Shown in pieces: positions 1 to 8,169 of a stretch of DNA of 64,000 nt. The stretch is from Acidobacteriota bacterium (GTDB taxonomy: Bacteria; Acidobacteriota; Terriglobia; Acidiferrales; UBA7541), in assembly GCA_013289825.1 (NCBI GenBank), contig JABCZF010000006.1:62001-126000 (forward strand), written 5' to 3'. Positions within the stretch are counted from its first letter, which is position 1. Every line of letters begins with the position of its first letter. Below the pieces are notes generated by a model. It was not told the DNA's origin and ran no database searches. It was given only the letters and a program-made list of their open reading frames with translations. The translations under genes were made by a program, and so were the position numbers.

Positions 1-1311
1 CAGCAGGCCCGCGCCAACAAGCGGAATGAGCGCCAGCGCAATCTCGGAGACAACCAAGAGACTCCTAATTCTTTGCCCGCCTGCCGCGCCCGCTGTTCTC
101 GTTCCCTCTTTCAAAATGCCCTGCAAATCTTGTCGCAGAGTTTCCAGGGCCGGAATGAGTCCGCAGACGATTCCCGCGAGAGAACTCACGGCCAGCGTGA
201 AGCCTAGAACCGAAGCGTTGAGTCCCGTCCCTTTCATGCCCGCGAGATCAGCCGGAACGAATGCACCGAGCACGCGAAGGCCGACGCCGGCGAGAAGAAC
301 TCCCAACCCGCCGCCAAGCAGCGAAAGCAGAATGCTTTCTGTCAGAAGCTGTGCCAACAGCCGCGAGCGGCTCGCGCCCAGTGCCAGGCGAAGCGCGATT
401 TCCTTTTGCCGAACGGCGTTGCGCGCCAACAGCAGATTCACGATATTCGCGCAAGCCACGAGCAGCACCAGTCCTACGGCTCCAAAAAGCACCAGCAAGG
501 CTAAGCGCATCTTCACCGCCGAGGGGTCCTCCATGGGCGTCACCAGCACACCCCAATTCTTATGCGTGTCCGGAAAGGCTTGCTCCTCCTGGCGATTCAG
601 TGTGGTCAGTTCCGCTTGCGCTTGCGAAGTGCCAAGGCCGGGCTTCAGTCGCGCGAAAACGGTGAAGTCATGATGCAGGTGGCTGGCGAGGTCATCGCCG
701 TATTCACTGACCGGCATCCAGAGATCGGTCGTAGGGGCCAAACGAAATTCAGCGGGGAGCACACCTACCAGGGTGAAGCCTCTCCCATCCAGGGTGAGCC
801 TACGTCCGACCACGGATGGGTCTCGGCCAAAATGGCTCTGCCACAAGCGGTGGCTGATCAAAACCACCGGCGCACTTCCGGGTTTGTCTTCTTCGGGAGT
901 AAATGTGCGTCCAGCAACCGGACGGACACCCAGCAGCGGAAACAGCCCGGACGTCGCCAGACTCGCCTCTAGGCGCTCGGCTTGACCGTCACCCGTCAAG
1001 TTAAATCCGGTTGGAGGATCCACATAGGCCGCCATCTGAGAAAAACTGCCTGCCTCGCGCTGAAAATCTTGAAGATCGCCGGACGACATCGGAGTCTTAG
1101 GAAAGGCGGGGAGGTAGGTGTTCCAGACCTGCACGAGCGCTCCCGGATCACGATAAGGAAGCGGCCGCAGCAAGACGTTTTCTACCACACTGAAAATCGC
1201 CGTGTTTGCGCCGATGCCTAGGCCGAGTGTTAAGACCGCGACGGCGGTGAATCCGGGACTCGTCCGCAGCGCCCGGAAGGCATGCCGCAAATCTTGCCAA
1301 ACGCTTTCCAT
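1..1311 (-). CDS. ADOP/MacB-type ABC transporter permease (C-terminal part beyond window)
   Basis: The reading frame starts with ATG at 1311 and stays open to base 1, so 437 residues are present and the rest lies outside the window. The start reads [19 protein letters not shown], the usual opening of acidobacterial duplicated-permease (ADOP) proteins. A first membrane segment covers about residues 20-42, then a MacB-like extracytoplasmic domain to about 265, then a segment rich in Leu/Val and the motif [15 protein letters not shown], typical of FtsX permeases. Family members are about 800 residues with two such units. It is divergent from the kinase at 1540. The substrate is unknown; the family fold is firm. 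Confidence 0.88.
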   Translation of the reverse strand, partial: MESVWQDLRHAFRALRTSPGFTAVAVLTLGLGIGANTAIFSVVENVLLRPLPYRDPGALVQVWNTYLPAFPKTPMSSGDLQDFQREAGSFSQMAAYVDPPTGFNLTGDGQAERLEASLATSGLFPLLGVRPVAGRTFTPEEDKPGSAPVVLISHRLWQSHFGRDPSVVGRRLTLDGRGFTLVGVLPAEFRLAPTTDLWMPVSEYGDDLASHLHHDFTVFARLKPGLGTSQAQAELTTLNRQEEQAFPDTHKNWGVLVTPMEDPSAVKMRLALLVLFGAVGLVLLVACANIVNLLLARNAVRQKEIALRLALGASRSRLLAQLLTESILLSLLGGGLGVLLAGVGLRVLGAFVPADLAGMKGTGLNASVLGFTLAVSSLAGIVCGLIPALETLRQDLQGILKEGTRTAGAAGGQRIRSLLVVSEIALALIPLVGAGLL

Positions 1312-1456
1312 CGCTTCCCCCTATTCTCAGCGCGGTTAGACGTATGCCCGACGCCCGCGTTTCATGCGCACGAGTTCCGGAGGCGACGGTTTGGGAGCAT
1401 CCAAAAAACTGCATCCCTCGAGGATGCCCAGCACCCAACAGCCTAAAGGGCCGGTC

Positions 1457-1515
1457 CAGATCCGATCGCACAGATCCGATCGCGCGTTGACTTGCCTTGC
1501 GGCGCACCCTAAGAT
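1457..1515 (+). promoter_or_regulatory. Promoter with tandem 14-bp repeats upstream of the kinase gene
   Basis: TTGACT (1487-1492) and TAAGAT (1510-1515) are separated by exactly 17 bases, a good sigma-70-like match. It would start transcription near 1522, about 18 bases before the ATG at 1540. Immediately upstream lie two head-to-tail copies of a 14-mer, CAGATCCGATCGC(A/G), at 1457-1470 and 1471-1484. The position just above the -35 suggests an activator site. That is inference. Confidence 0.55.
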
Positions 1516-1539
1516 GGCCGCCAAGGCGGGTCCCACCCC

Positions 1540-3903
1540 ATGATAGGCCAAACTCTCGGCCACTACCGCATCCTAGAAAAGGTCGCCGCCGGAGGGATGG
1601 GGGTGGTCTATCGTGCTCATGATGAGCAACTTGAGCGAGATGTTGCGCTGAAGGTCTTACCCTCTGGCACTCTCAGTAACGATGCCTCCCGCCGTCAGTT
1701 CCGCAAAGAGGCTCTGGCCCTCGCAAAACTAAGTCATCCCAACATTGAAACGGTCTACGAGTTCGATACACAAGATGGTATCGACTTCCTCGTGATGGAA
1801 TATGTCCTGGGGAACACGCTTGCTGAACGGCTCGCTGCTGGAGTCCTGCCGGAGAAAGAAGTGGTTGCATTGGGGATGCAAATCGCTGCGGCCATGGAAG
1901 AGGCCCACAGTCGTGGGATCGTTCACCGCGATTTGAAACCTCGGAATATCGCCATTACAGCGCGCGGCCAAGCGAAGGTCTTGGACTTTGGTCTGGCGAA
2001 GCTTCTGCCCCAGGTGAACGATGTGACGTCCGATACGTTGACAGACACGCAAGCTGGCGCGGGCACACTGCCCTATATGCCGCCCGAACAATTGCAGGGC
2101 GAGTCCGTCGATGCCCGCGCGGACCTCTACACCATCGGTGCAGTGCTTTACGAAATGGCCACCGACCGCAGAGCGTTCCCGCAAGAACTGCCGTCGCGCG
2201 TCATTGATGCCATTCTCCACCACCCCCCGGTTCCTCCGCGCGCGCTAAATTCCCGCATTTCGCCGGACCTGGAACGCATCATCCTCAAGTGCCTCGAGAA
2301 AGACTCTGGGCGGCGCTTTCAGTCGGCCAAAGAACTGCTAGTGGATCTGCGGCGGTTGGGCACAATCTCAACGGCACATACAACTCTACATCCGCCTTCA
2401 CCTCCGGTCTGGAAGAGAGCCGCGAGGCTCGCGGCCTATGCCGTGGCCGGACTGCTCGCACTTGCAGCCTTGATGACTAGCCTGAACGTGGGCGGTTGGC
2501 GCGATCGACTCACGGGCCACCCCTTACCAGCGCAAATTAGATCTCTAGCGGTCCTGCCCTTTGCGAACCTTTCTGGCGATCCCGAGCAGGACTACGTTGC
2601 GGATGGCATGACCGACGCGCTCATCACCGATCTAAGTCAAATTCATACGCTTCGCGTAATTTCGCGGACTTCCGTCCTTCGATATCAAGCCTCGCGAAAG
2701 CCGCTTGTTGAGATCGCTCGCGAACTAAAAGTGGATGGTATTGTGGAAGGTTCTGTATCGCGCTCCGGAAACCTTGCTCAAGTTACAGCGCGGCTGATCT
2801 ATGGGCCTACTGAAACTCCGGTGTGGTCCAAGACTTACCAGCGCGACGAACAAAATGTGCTCCTACTGCAAGCGGAAGTGGCGCGCGCGATCGTTCTCGA
2901 AATCGATGTCACTTTGACCCCGCAGGAACGTGCACGCTTGACAAGCAATCGGCAAGTGAACGCGGCCGCTCAAGAGGCATATCTGAAAGGAAACTACTTG
3001 AGGTGGGGAACAGAAGGGCAGAGACAGAGATCCAAGGAATACTTTGAAGATGCTATCCGAATCGATTCAAACTACGCGCCGGCTTATGCAGGCCTGGCTA
3101 ATTACTACCGTTTAAACTCGGAGCTGTCCCCCATTATCACCATGCCTCAAGCCAGGCAGTTCGCGCTGCGAGCAGTCGAACTTGATCCCTCATTGGCTGA
3201 TGCGCACCTGGCGCTCGGAGGAATATATTTTTTCGGCGATTGGGATTGGGTGAAAGCCGATCGTGAGTTCAAGAGCGCTTTGGAGTTGGACCCTGGCAAC
3301 TCGGAAGCTCACCGAAGCTATGCATACTATTTGACCGCGTTGGGCCGCAGGCAGGAAGCTATGTCGGAGATTCAACGCGCACTAGAAGTGGATCCGCTTT
3401 ACATAGCCACGCAGATCACTGCTGGCTGGGTCTTCTATTTTTCCCGTCAGTACGACCAGGCCATCACACAGTGCCAGCAGTCGTTAGAACTGGATCCTAA
3501 TTCCGCCGGAGCTTACGACTGTTTGGGGTCAAGCTACTTGGCCGAAGGCGATCACGAGAAGGCCATTGCGGCAAGCCAACGAGCGTACACGCTATCGGGA
3601 AACGCCGCGACGAGGGCTGTGGGGCTTGGTGAAGCTTACGCGCTCGGGGGCAGAAAATCCGATGCCCAAACAGTGCTCCAGCAGTTGCGTCAGCAATCCG
3701 CGAATAGGTTCGTGCCTCCTCTCTTTATTTCGAGGATTGACCTGGCTTTGGGCGAGCACGAGCAGGCCCTGGCTCATCTTGAAGAGGCTTACCAGAAGCG
3801 CGACCCGTACCTTGTATGGCTGAAGGCAGAAAGGGCGTTTGATCTGTTAAGATCCGATCCGCGCTTCAAGGACTTGTTACGCCGAGTCGGCTTCTCCGAC
3901 TGA
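1540..3903 (+). CDS. Membrane Ser/Thr protein kinase with TolB-like and TPR domains
   Basis: This 787-residue protein has an N-terminal Hanks-type kinase: glycine loop AAGGMGVVYRA (16-26), catalytic Lys38, HRDLKPRN (129-136), DFG (149-151) and PPEQ in place of APE (181-184). One membrane helix lies at about 296-315. Outside it is a TolB/FlgO-like segment beginning SLAVLPFANLSGDPEQDY (about 333-440) and then several tetratricopeptide repeats to the C-terminus. Such receptors phosphorylate cytoplasmic targets in response to events sensed by the outer half. All catalytic residues are present, so it should be active. It sits divergent from an ADOP permease gene. Targets cannot be read from sequence. 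Confidence 0.9.
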   Translation: MIGQTLGHYRILEKVAAGGMGVVYRAHDEQLERDVALKVLPSGTLSNDASRRQFRKEALALAKLSHPNIETVYEFDTQDGIDFLVMEYVLGNTLAERLAAGVLPEKEVVALGMQIAAAMEEAHSRGIVHRDLKPRNIAITARGQAKVLDFGLAKLLPQVNDVTSDTLTDTQAGAGTLPYMPPEQLQGESVDARADLYTIGAVLYEMATDRRAFPQELPSRVIDAILHHPPVPPRALNSRISPDLERIILKCLEKDSGRRFQSAKELLVDLRRLGTISTAHTTLHPPSPPVWKRAARLAAYAVAGLLALAALMTSLNVGGWRDRLTGHPLPAQIRSLAVLPFANLSGDPEQDYVADGMTDALITDLSQIHTLRVISRTSVLRYQASRKPLVEIARELKVDGIVEGSVSRSGNLAQVTARLIYGPTETPVWSKTYQRDEQNVLLLQAEVARAIVLEIDVTLTPQERARLTSNRQVNAAAQEAYLKGNYLRWGTEGQRQRSKEYFEDAIRIDSNYAPAYAGLANYYRLNSELSPIITMPQARQFALRAVELDPSLADAHLALGGIYFFGDWDWVKADREFKSALELDPGNSEAHRSYAYYLTALGRRQEAMSEIQRALEVDPLYIATQITAGWVFYFSRQYDQAITQCQQSLELDPNSAGAYDCLGSSYLAEGDHEKAIAASQRAYTLSGNAATRAVGLGEAYALGGRKSDAQTVLQQLRQQSANRFVPPLFISRIDLALGEHEQALAHLEEAYQKRDPYLVWLKAERAFDLLRSDPRFKDLLRRVGFSD

Positions 3904-3960
3904 CCAAGGCGCACAGCTGTTTCATTTTGCAAAGCGAGCTGGGTCAGAATTGGGGCAGTC

Positions 3961-4284
3961 TTAGGGTTTCAAAGGTTTCACGTTTGACGAAGAAAAAACC
4001 GAGCTCGTAGTCTCCATCTCGTGTTTGAGCACAACCATGTAAGTTGTGTTCGCGAGTGCACCTTTTTTCACAGGAGCCATGTCGAACTTGTAGACCTTGT
4101 GAGTGGATGAGCGGCCCAACACCTTGAGGTCGTTGACGTAGTCTCGAGGATTCTTAAGAAATTTTTCATACTCCCCCTTCGACAGCTGCAGCAGCACAAC
4201 CTGGGGCCATGCGGGCCCGATGGTGTTCCACAGACTCAGAGTCTTTACGCCCTTGCCGAGCGGTTTCCATTTAGCAGCTGGCAT
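3961..4284 (-). CDS. Hypothetical protein, 107 aa
   Basis: A 107-residue basic protein without signal peptide or membrane helix, starting MPAAKWKPLGKGVKTLSLW. It contains a segment KGEYEKFLKNPRDYVNDLKVLG that looks like a short amphipathic helix region. I do not recognise the family. It is convergent with the kinase gene and separated from it by 57 bases. No strong ribosome-binding site is visible before the ATG. It has coding-like composition and no competing frame, so it is probably real, but the function is unknown. Confidence 0.5.
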   Translation of the reverse strand: MPAAKWKPLGKGVKTLSLWNTIGPAWPQVVLLQLSKGEYEKFLKNPRDYVNDLKVLGRSSTHKVYKFDMAPVKKGALANTTYMVVLKHEMETTSSVFSSSNVKPLKP

Positions 4285-4640
4285 GGTTCGCCGCCTGAGG
4301 TGTCGTCGTTTGTTCGCCGATTTGCAGATATAAAAAGTGAGGAATTCTCACGGCCGGGGATATGATTCGCAGCATGTTCTTTTCCCTTCAAGCAACACAC
4401 AACTCGGAAGCACCTTCCGCGAACTTTTACAACAGCATCTCTTCGAAGTCAATCAGGTAATTTCTTGGATTGGCAGACTTTGGCCCGCCGCTGGTCTGAC
4501 CGCCAATGAGGTCAATTCGGATGAATAGCAGTCGGCGCAAAGACGTGGAAATGAAACTCCAGCAATGCCGGCAAGTGCTCGGCGAAATAGTTCCAATTAT
4601 GGCCACCAGGGTACAAGTGAGATTCGAGCAGGTCCGCCGG
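4285..4640. other. Intergenic stretch with esterase remnant
   Basis: Apart from the esterase tail at 4512-4628, this interval shows no open frame with coding character, no RNA gene and no clear promoter. Confidence 0.5.
4512..4628 (-). pseudogene. 3' remnant of a second secreted esterase gene
   Basis: Read on the minus strand, this stretch encodes about 38 residues that copy the C-terminus of the adjacent esterase: HLYPGGHNWNYFAEHLPALL then EFHFHVF, ending at TGA 4512-4514. An in-frame stop lies upstream near 4638-4640, so there is no start and no catalytic region. Protein identity to the intact gene is close to 90 percent over the core, while the DNA differs at many third codon positions. 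This fits a once functional tandem paralog that lost its 5' part rather than a fresh duplication. Confidence 0.75.
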
Positions 4641-5555
4641 TCAGTGAGGCAAATTGGGATGGACCGGAGCGGTTTCAAAAACGTGGAAATGGAATTTAAG
4701 CAAAGCTGGCAAGTGCTCCGCGAAATAGCTCCAGTTATGGCCGCCGGGATACAAGTGAAACTCATGCGGGATGCGCCGCGAGGTTAGCAGCTTGTCCAAA
4801 GCCGCGGCGCCGGCGTCGAAGCCGTAGTCATCTTCTGACCCGCAATCTAAATAAATTTTCAACCCAGCAAGGTTTGCCGTTCGCGCGATGGCCTCTGGAT
4901 CGTTTTGATTCCAGAACGCGGGATCGAATGGGGATCCAAAGGCATCACCGAGAACGCGTAGGCGGCCGATCTGCCGAGAGTTTTCCGCGCTGATATTGGG
5001 CATCTTCTCCATCAGTGCCGCGCTGTGAGCGCCTACAGCTGCGAAAAGCTGCGGGTGGCGGAACGCCATGTGCAGCGCGCCGTATCCCCCCATCGAAATC
5101 CCCGCGATTCCCCGCGAGCCGCGCCCCGCTTGCGCGCGGTAACGCTTCTCTATCCCGGGCATAAACTCCTGCAGGAAAAAATCTTCATAGCGCCGCTTTC
5201 CATCGCGCGAGTTGATGTAAAAACTTGCGCCTCCAGCCGGCGTCACAATCAGGAATTCGCCCAACTCACGCTGCTCCCACAAGTCTTCGACGAGGTTCAT
5301 GCCGCCCGAATGCACGAGCATCTCCTCGTTGTCGCCCAGGCCGTGCAGCAAATAGAGGATAGGATAACGACGCGTCTTCTCCGCGTCGTAGCTGGGCGGC
5401 AGCAACACGCAGTACGGGACAGTTCGCGCAAGAATCTTGCTTGGCAGGGAAACGCATTCAGCACGTCCCGTTGCCAGAGCCGCAGATGACCATAGAAGAC
5501 TTCCCGCACAAGCCACCAGCAGCGCCGCAAATCCGGAGCGCCACATTCTATTCAT
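4641..5555 (-). CDS. Secreted alpha/beta-hydrolase esterase (esterase D / S-formylglutathione hydrolase-like)
   Basis: A 304-residue protein (ATG at 5555; an upstream TTG at 5570 is possible) with a signal peptide over about residues 1-28. It belongs to the putative esterase family PF00756. The oxyanion region is LYLLHGLGDNEEML (about 68-80), the nucleophile elbow is GISMGG with Ser154, and the likely catalytic His is in GGHNW near residue 279. These enzymes hydrolyse acyl esters, acting in the periplasm or outside. It overlaps the 3' end of the ABC permease gene by 8 bases and so is likely the last gene of that operon. Its exact substrate is unknown. Confidence 0.85.
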   Translation of the reverse strand: MNRMWRSGFAALLVACAGSLLWSSAALATGRAECVSLPSKILARTVPYCVLLPPSYDAEKTRRYPILYLLHGLGDNEEMLVHSGGMNLVEDLWEQRELGEFLIVTPAGGASFYINSRDGKRRYEDFFLQEFMPGIEKRYRAQAGRGSRGIAGISMGGYGALHMAFRHPQLFAAVGAHSAALMEKMPNISAENSRQIGRLRVLGDAFGSPFDPAFWNQNDPEAIARTANLAGLKIYLDCGSEDDYGFDAGAAALDKLLTSRRIPHEFHLYPGGHNWSYFAEHLPALLKFHFHVFETAPVHPNLPH

Positions 5556-6906
5556 ACCGGAGGGCCTCAACCGGATTGAGCCGCGCCGCCCGCGTCGCGG
5601 GATAAAGCCCAGCGGCCAGGCTCACGCCCACAGCAAACACGATGGCACCCAGCACCAGCCACCAGGGGACGGAAAAAACATGCGCGGATGGCAAGTTTTG
5701 CCGATGCAAATAAATATTCGTACCCCAGGTCAGTGCTCGACCAATAAACCAGCCGAAGCCCACGCCGAGCACTCCGCCGAACAGCCCCATCACGCCGGCT
5801 TCGACGAAAAACAGTTGCTTCACGTCGCGGTCTGCTGCGCCCAGCGCCTTCAAAATGCCAATCTCGCGCCGTCGCTCCAAAATGGCCATCACCAACGTGT
5901 TGATGATGCCCAGGGTTGCTACCGCCAGTGCGAGGCTTCCGAAAATCGCCAGCAGAAGGTCGAATATCGTGAAAAACAAGCGCAGGTTGCGCGTCGCATC
6001 CAGCAACGAAAAAGTACCGAACCCCATGCTCTTAATGGCGGTCTCGATGGCTTCCACTTGTGCGGGGCTCTTTGCGCGCACCGTCAAACTCGCATACGCG
6101 GGTTTTCCGGTGGTCGCGCGGACGGCCTCGCGCAGATCGTTCACTTGCGCCGCTCGCAGCGTGGAGGCTACCTCCAGCGGAATCAGTAAACGTCCGCTTC
6201 CGAATCCGCCGAATCCCGCCGCAGGCTCGGTCTCGACAATCCCCACGATGCGCAGTTTTTTCTCGCGCGGAACTATGGAAAATCCTCCTGCGCCATCCGA
6301 GGCATTGGCGCCACTGCCATTTCCCACCCCATTCTCGGGCGCGAGAGCCTGGCGCTCCGCGTAGCGCACCACCAATTCTTTTCCGATCAGCGTAGCCGTC
6401 TGCTCGGATAAGTCTTTCGCAAACTCAATTTGCAGAATCGCTTCCTCCGCATTTGGTCCTGAAAAAAAACTTCCCTGGATTCCATCATACGAACCATTTC
6501 CGCGGGCGGAATCCGGGACTCCCGCCACAATCGTCGAATAAGGGTTTCCGTTGTAGCGCACTTCCGTTGGAAAGCGCATCTGCGGGTAGACTTCCAGCAC
6601 GTTTGGCAAGCGCGCGAACTCGCTTCGCGCATCCTCATCGAGCGCGCGCTCCGGTTTCGCCGGCACGGGGTTCGCCGCTGGCCGCCGCATCCCTTGCATA
6701 TTCCTTCGCGCCGTCACGATGACGGTATCAAACAGCCCGGAATTCGAAAGCCGCCTGGTCGCTAACTCTTGTAAGCCCACTCCGAGCGAAAGCATGGCCA
6801 CTAGCGACGCAACTCCCACCGCGACGCCGAGTGTTGTCAGGGAATTTCGCAGCACCGCTTCGCGCAGGTTCCGCAGCGCCAGCTCGCCGAGATCCCCCGC
6901 CTTCAT
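5548..6906 (-). CDS. ABC transporter permease, MacB/FtsX family
   Basis: The 452-residue product has the classic four-helix MacB/LolC layout: an N-terminal helix at about 22-47, a periplasmic MacB-PCD domain to about 300, and three C-terminal helices (about 315-345, 365-395 and 410-440), with the coupling motif ERRREIGILKALGA in between. It ends LNPVEALRYE, standard for the family. The start codon overlaps the stop of the ATPase gene by 4 bases (ATGA), indicating translational coupling. With the LolD-like ATPase it would form a mechanotransmission-type pump for a lipoprotein, peptide or small molecule. The substrate is unknown; the downstream esterase may act on the same material. Confidence 0.9.
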   Translation of the reverse strand: MKAGDLGELALRNLREAVLRNSLTTLGVAVGVASLVAMLSLGVGLQELATRRLSNSGLFDTVIVTARRNMQGMRRPAANPVPAKPERALDEDARSEFARLPNVLEVYPQMRFPTEVRYNGNPYSTIVAGVPDSARGNGSYDGIQGSFFSGPNAEEAILQIEFAKDLSEQTATLIGKELVVRYAERQALAPENGVGNGSGANASDGAGGFSIVPREKKLRIVGIVETEPAAGFGGFGSGRLLIPLEVASTLRAAQVNDLREAVRATTGKPAYASLTVRAKSPAQVEAIETAIKSMGFGTFSLLDATRNLRLFFTIFDLLLAIFGSLALAVATLGIINTLVMAILERRREIGILKALGAADRDVKQLFFVEAGVMGLFGGVLGVGFGWFIGRALTWGTNIYLHRQNLPSAHVFSVPWWLVLGAIVFAVGVSLAAGLYPATRAARLNPVEALRYE

Positions 6907-7610
6907 GATTTCACCCCGTCGGTTAACAGTTTCCCATCTGCAAGCGCGGCGATACGGTCTGCGAAGCGTTCCGCCAGCGGACGTTCGTGCGTCACCATCA
7001 CAATCGTCATGCCCAGCTTTTGCTGAATCTCTTTCAGCAGCAGCATGATCGATTCTCCGGTCGCGCTGTCCAAGTTTCCCGTCGGCTCATCTGCAAACAA
7101 AATCGTCGGCCGGTTCACCAAGGCCCGCGCCAATGCCGCGCGTTGCTGCTCTCCTCCCGACAATTCGCTCGGCCGGTGGGTCAGCCGTTTTTCCAGTCGC
7201 ACGCGCTCCAGCGCTTCCTGCACTCGCGCACCGCGCTCTCCTCGGTCCACCTCCGCCAGCCGCAGTGGCAGCTCCACATTTTCTTCCAGCGTCATGCGCG
7301 GCAGCAGATTGAAGGATTGAAACACCATCCCAACCGTCCGGCTGCGATAGCGGGCCAGTTCCAGCGAACTCAATCCCGAGAGATTCCTGCCATTTGCAAA
7401 AATCGCGCCTCCGGTTGGACGGTCCAGCCCGGCCATCAAATTCAGCAACGTCGATTTCCCCGATCCAGAACTTCCCAGCAATGCCACAAATTCTCCCGCG
7501 CGAATCTCGAGCGTCACCTCATCCACCGCTCGAATCACCGCGGCCCCCATCTCATAGTGCCGCGAAACCTGCTCTGCGCGCACTGCCACACCATCACCGG
7601 TCGTCATCAT
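6903..7610 (-). CDS. ABC transporter ATP-binding protein, MacB/LolD family
   Basis: A 235-residue ATPase with Walker A GSSGSGKST (about 46-54), Q-loop region FQSFNLLPRMTLEENVELPL, signature LSGGEQQRAALARAL, Walker B ILFADEPTGNLDS and switch His in MVTHE. The sequence pattern NLDSATGESIMLLL is that of LolD/MacB/FtsE ATPases, which power FtsX-type permeases. A GAGGGACG ribosome-binding site precedes the double ATG at 7610. First gene of the three-gene operon ATPase-permease-esterase, divergent from blaI. All nucleotide-binding motifs are intact. Confidence 0.93.
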   Translation of the reverse strand: MMTTGDGVAVRAEQVSRHYEMGAAVIRAVDEVTLEIRAGEFVALLGSSGSGKSTLLNLMAGLDRPTGGAIFANGRNLSGLSSLELARYRSRTVGMVFQSFNLLPRMTLEENVELPLRLAEVDRGERGARVQEALERVRLEKRLTHRPSELSGGEQQRAALARALVNRPTILFADEPTGNLDSATGESIMLLLKEIQQKLGMTIVMVTHERPLAERFADRIAALADGKLLTDGVKS

Positions 7611-7716
7611 CGTCCCTCGATGTTACTACGCATCCCGCGCGCCTTGAGTTACCAACTATATCTGTGCCGCGGTGCACGCTGCGGAAACGGCCGGTGAAAC
7701 ATTTAGAAGAATGCTC

Positions 7717-7773
7717 TTGACGCCAAAATGTCTTCCTGCTAGTTTCCTAGCATACGTGCTAGAAAAATAGCAT
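7717..7773 (+). promoter_or_regulatory. BlaI-type operator dyads and probable promoter of the blaI-blaR1 operon
   Basis: Two inverted repeats lie just before the blaI ATG: TGCTAGTTTCCTAGCA (7737-7752), a perfect 6+6 dyad with 4-base centre, and TGCTAGAAAAATAGCA (7757-7772), a 5+5 dyad. They share the half-site TGCTA and centre-to-centre spacing of 20 bases, placing them on one helix face. A -35-like TTGACG (7717-7722) is 17 bases from TAGTTT (7740-7745), so the first dyad would cover the -10. This fits autorepression by the BlaI-family product. Confidence 0.7.
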
Positions 7774-8169
7774 ATGACGCGAAAACCCAAAGCAAAGAGC
7801 CTCTCCCGCCGCGAACGCGAGATTATGGACATTCTCTACAAGCTCGAACGCGCCTCGGTCGGCCAAGTCCTCAGAAAGCTCGCCGACAAGCCCAGTTATT
7901 CCACCGTCCGCGCGCAGCTCCGCGTCCTCGAGGAAAAAGGGCACGTGCGCCACGAAGAGCACGGCCTCCGCTACGTCTACGCCCCGGCTGTCCCGCGCGA
8001 CGTCGCCAGCCGTTCCGCGCTGCGCCATCTCGTTGAAACCTTTTTCGATGGATCAACGGAAAAGGTCGTGGCTGCGCTGCTCGGCGGCGAAGTTGCCCGG
8101 ATCTCTCCCGAAGAACTCGATCGCCTCGCCGGCCTCATTGCGAAAGGCCGAAAGGACGGTTCTTCATGA
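7774..8169 (+). CDS. BlaI/MecI/CopY-family transcriptional repressor
   Basis: A 131-residue winged-helix protein: LSRREREIMDILYKL (about 9-23) and the recognition region PSYSTVRAQLRVLEEKGHVRHEE (about 39-61) match BlaI/MecI. Members bind dyads as dimers and are released when their cognate membrane protease cleaves or inactivates them. The following gene is that M56 protease, overlapping by 4 bases (ATGA). The start is set by the operators that run right up to the ATG; no Shine-Dalgarno is visible. In Acidobacteriota such pairs are abundant and are not necessarily linked to beta-lactams. Confidence 0.93.
   Translation: MTRKPKAKSLSRREREIMDILYKLERASVGQVLRKLADKPSYSTVRAQLRVLEEKGHVRHEEHGLRYVYAPAVPRDVASRSALRHLVETFFDGSTEKVVAALLGGEVARISPEELDRLAGLIAKGRKDGSS

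Noticed and set aside
26..673. Plus-strand open frames over the first kilobase
   Set aside because: They are antisense to the permease, whose protein is clearly homologous to ADOP.
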